Source of the DNA: Glycomyces dulcitolivorans
Lineage (GTDB): Bacteria > Actinomycetota > Actinomycetes > Mycobacteriales > Micromonosporaceae
NCBI RefSeq assembly: GCF_003265355.1
Contig: NZ_QFRW01000083.1
Coordinates: 1 to 64,000 of the forward strand
DNA length: 64,000 nucleotides
Direction of reading: 5' to 3'
How positions within the stretch are numbered: position 1 is the first letter of the stretch; every line of letters begins with the position of its first letter. Positions 62,046 through 64,000 of this stretch are shown here, piece by piece. Below the pieces are notes generated by a model, which was not told the origin of the DNA, did not search any database, and was given only the letters and a program-made list of their open reading frames with translations. Made by a program: the position numbers and the translations under genes.

Positions 62046-62110
62046 TTGGCTCACTTCCCGGCTCACCCCTAGCAGGCACCAACGGCAAAAGGAGTGTGAA
62101 ACCATGAAAA

Positions 62111-62138
62111 AGAAGGCCCCGGTTACCCGAAGCCTTCT
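62111..62138 (-). terminator. Terminator of the tRNA-Leu gene
   Basis: AGAAGGC and GCCTTCT form a stem 7 nt beyond the tRNA 3' end. On the minus strand the second arm is followed by TTTTT, a standard intrinsic terminator. Confidence 0.75.
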
Positions 62139-62144
62139 TATCTG

Positions 62145-62229
62145 TGCGCGAGGGGGGACTTGAACCCCCACGTCCGTTAAAGGACACTAGCACCTCAAGC
62201 TAGCGCGTCTGCCATTCCGCCACCCGCGC
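62145..62229 (-). tRNA. tRNA-Leu (anticodon GAG)
   Basis: An 85-nt tRNA with a 7-bp acceptor stem (GCGCGGG with CTCGCGC, one G-U pair), long variable arm, anticodon loop TTGAGGT (GAG, reading CTC) and T-loop TTCAAGT within GGGGG/CCCCC. CCA is not encoded. Its 3' half recurs at 41230-41286, so it is the attachment target of an integrative element. Confidence 0.93.
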
Positions 62230-62386
62230 GTGCACAGAGAGAGTGTATATGGAGTTTGTTTTGGCTGCCAGTTGGGCCTTTTGGCTTGCCCCGGCACGAG
62301 ACGAAACTTTACACGACTGATCCGAGGGCGGCGCAAGGGGGGTTCGCGGTCGGGGTGGGGGGCGGGCGGCGGCTACGCTTGGGGGT

Positions 62387-63400
62387 ATGACCGTGACCGC
62401 GCCTCGACTCCCCGACGCGGCGCTGGCGCATTGGGATCTGGGCCAGATCTACCAGATGCAGCGGGTGCAGACCGGGTTGATGAACCGGTCTTGGCGGGTG
62501 GACACGTCGAGCGGGTCGTACCTGCTGAAGTTGTTCCGGGACGTCACCGGGCCTGAGCTTCAGTTTCAGTTTCATGTCTTGCAGACGCTGGGCGGGTCGG
62601 GGGTGCCGGTCGTCTTGCCGGTGTTGAGCCGGGATGGGCGCACCACCATTTTCTTGGAGGGCGAGGAGTTCGGCGTCTTCCCCTGGGTCGGCGGCCGGCA
62701 CCGGTCTGGTTTGTCCATGTCTCGTGATGCTTGCCGGGATTTGGGTTCCGTGATTGGGCGGCTGCACCGGACTCTGCACGCTTCCATTCCTGCCGATCGG
62801 GCTCCCAAGCCTGAGAATCCTCCTACTACCGAGGCTGCTTTGCAGAAAGTCGACCGGTTGTTGGAGCTGGTGGCGGCCGGGCGTGGGGACAAGACCGGGT
62901 TCGAGGCGACCGCTGAGCAGACGCTTCGGTTGAAGCGGGGGCTGCTCGTTCGGCTCGGGGATCGGCGGCCTCCGGACCTGGCGCCGCAGTACACGGGGTA
63001 CACGCACGGCGACTTGCATCCTCATAACGTTCTGCATGGGCCTGACGATCGGATCTCGGCGATCTTGGACTGGGACCGGTTGACCGTTTCGTCCTATGCT
63101 CGGGAGATGGCTCGCGCTGCGGTGTTCTACTTCACTTATGGCGATGAGCGGGGTCTTGACTGTGATCGGATCCGGGCTTTCGCCGGGGGGTATCGGTCCG
63201 TTTTTGACGTTGGCGAGCCTGAGATCGGGCTGGCCACGCATCAGCTCTGGTGGGATCGGCTGACCGACAACTGGGTCATCGAGTGGCATTACGTGCGTCA
63301 CAACTCTGCCTGCGACCACCTGCTGCCCGGGCAGACCGGGCTCGTGAAGTGGTGGACCATCCACTACTCGCAGGTCGAGCAGTCGCTCATGGGCCGGTGA
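62387..63400 (+). CDS. Aminoglycoside-phosphotransferase-fold kinase
   Basis: A 337-residue APH/choline-kinase-fold protein. It has a nucleotide loop (TGLMNRSWRVDTSSGSYLLK with the ATP-binding Lys), the catalytic loop YTHGDLHPHNVLHG (HGDxHxxN) and the metal site ISAILDWDRL. It resembles homoserine-kinase/HipA-unrelated small-molecule kinases and not a proven resistance gene. The third codon position is less GC-biased than in neighbours (many T-ending codons). It is monocistronic or paired with the following gene. Confidence 0.85.
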   Translation: MTVTAPRLPDAALAHWDLGQIYQMQRVQTGLMNRSWRVDTSSGSYLLKLFRDVTGPELQFQFHVLQTLGGSGVPVVLPVLSRDGRTTIFLEGEEFGVFPWVGGRHRSGLSMSRDACRDLGSVIGRLHRTLHASIPADRAPKPENPPTTEAALQKVDRLLELVAAGRGDKTGFEATAEQTLRLKRGLLVRLGDRRPPDLAPQYTGYTHGDLHPHNVLHGPDDRISAILDWDRLTVSSYAREMARAAVFYFTYGDERGLDCDRIRAFAGGYRSVFDVGEPEIGLATHQLWWDRLTDNWVIEWHYVRHNSACDHLLPGQTGLVKWWTIHYSQVEQSLMGR

Positions 63401-63445
63401 AAATCGAGGTGGCGGGGCGATATCGCTTCTGTCACAATGGCTCGC

Positions 63446-64000
63446 ATGACTGAACTGCCCCTCATCCACCTCCAGGGAAGCCCCTACCGGCAAGGCGTGC
63501 AGCACGGTGAGCAGCTCCGGGAGCAGATCGCCACGAACGTGGCCGTGTACCGGTCGCGGATGCTGACCTCCGGTTTGAAGGAGGACGAGCTCGCCGAGCG
63601 GTCCCAGCGGTACCTCGGGGTGTTCACCCGGGAGGACTCGCTGTACCGGGCGATCATGGACGGGATCGCTGACGGGTCCGGGCAGAACCTGCTGGATATT
63701 GCGCTTCTGAATGCTCGGTACGAGCTGCTGTACAGCGCTTGGAGCGAGTTCGGGCGACCGACGCTAGACAGCATTCGGTCCGAGTGCACTTCGTTCGGCG
63801 GATCGGACGGGGTGTTCACGGCCGGCGGGACGCACATCGGGCAGAACTGGGACTGGTTCACCGGGGTCGAGGGCGCGCTGCTCCAGTGGAAGCACGGCGA
63901 GACGACCGTGGTCGGATTCACCGAGGCCGGGGTCGCCGGGGCCAAGATCGGGATCAACTCGGCCGGTATCGGGTTGTGCGTCAACGGGCTCGGCGCGAGT
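63446..64000 (+). CDS. C45-type peptidase / acyltransferase-like Ntn hydrolase (cut by window end)
   Basis: The first 185 codons of a protein of the acyl-CoA:6-APA acyltransferase (C45) family: LIHLQGSPYRQGVQHGEQLR, MDGIADGSGQNLLDIALLNA and SECTSFGGSDGVFTAGG, where the Cys in ECTSF is the nucleophile exposed by self-cleavage in this family, then GQNWDWF. ATG 63437 is an alternative start. The gene runs off the window, so the C-terminal half is unseen. Confidence 0.83.
   Translation, partial: MTELPLIHLQGSPYRQGVQHGEQLREQIATNVAVYRSRMLTSGLKEDELAERSQRYLGVFTREDSLYRAIMDGIADGSGQNLLDIALLNARYELLYSAWSEFGRPTLDSIRSECTSFGGSDGVFTAGGTHIGQNWDWFTGVEGALLQWKHGETTVVGFTEAGVAGAKIGINSAGIGLCVNGLGAS

Noticed and set aside
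39405-62229. An intact prophage
   Set aside because: There are two integrase-type genes but no capsid, terminase, portal, tail or lysis genes; the contents are regulators, enzymes and pseudogenes.
62387-63400. An aminoglycoside-resistance gene
   Set aside because: The APH fold is clear, but many small-molecule kinases share it and the residues that set aminoglycoside binding cannot be recognised.

Overview
The window comes from a high-GC Gram-positive bacterium, most likely a filamentous actinomycete (Actinomycetota). Codon third positions are almost all G or C, GTG and TTG starts are common, and the gene families are typical actinomycete ones: ECF sigma with YCII partner, CGNR proteins, secreted GH74 and GH99-like enzymes, XRE/TPR regulators and Trypco2 conflict genes. 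A genus cannot be fixed from the sequence alone.

Layout. 0-5 kb: an FrcBCAK-like sugar ABC importer operon with a PfkB kinase, divergent from a LacI regulator. Two copies of one palindromic operator lie in the gap. 5-7.2 kb: dihydrofolate-reductase-like protein, YCII protein and a COG4941-type ECF sigma factor in one operon. 7.4-13 kb: a 1422-residue secreted beta-helix protein and a Tat-exported GH71/GH99-like hydrolase. 13-16.2 kb: a secreted metzincin-like protease between two membrane-anchored proteins of unknown function, then a polytopic membrane protein.

16.4-24.8 kb is the most unusual part. One arm (minus strand) encodes an XRE regulator, a TIR-domain protein and a 47-residue DnaJ-type zinc-finger protein. 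The other arm (plus strand) is a five-gene, overlapping operon: a membrane J-like/TPR protein without HPD, a short Hsp70, a GrpE-like exchange factor, an 88-residue protein and a 921-residue P-loop NTPase with helical repeats. The TIR protein, the 88-residue protein and the NTPase share a short motif (N..G.[IV][IM]AP..G[DN]) at their ends. I read this as a dedicated chaperone triad wired to a TIR effector and a STAND-like sensor, probably an immunity or conflict system that I cannot match to a named one.

26-41 kb is an accessory region, partly AT-richer. It holds a HIRAN protein and a DUF4241 protein between 46-bp direct repeats; a Trypco2 plus trypsin-NTPase conflict pair; an IS5-type element whose transposase carries a stop; a SLATT-like membrane protein; a CYTH protein; an XRE regulator; a TauD-like dioxygenase with a Nudix hydrolase; and a large serine recombinase that ends inside a tRNA-Leu fragment.

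41-62 kb lies between that tRNA-Leu fragment and the intact tRNA-Leu(GAG) at 62.2 kb, next to a decayed tyrosine integrase. It mixes intact regulator/enzyme modules (CGNR with MFS; TetR with hydrolase and MFS; MarR with MBL and SnoaL-like; TetR with SDR and hydrolase; GH74 xyloglucanase) with many truncated or frameshifted genes. The two TetR loci share the operator core ACCGATCGGT. After the tRNA come a phosphotransferase and the start of a C45-type peptidase, which look like ordinary chromosome.
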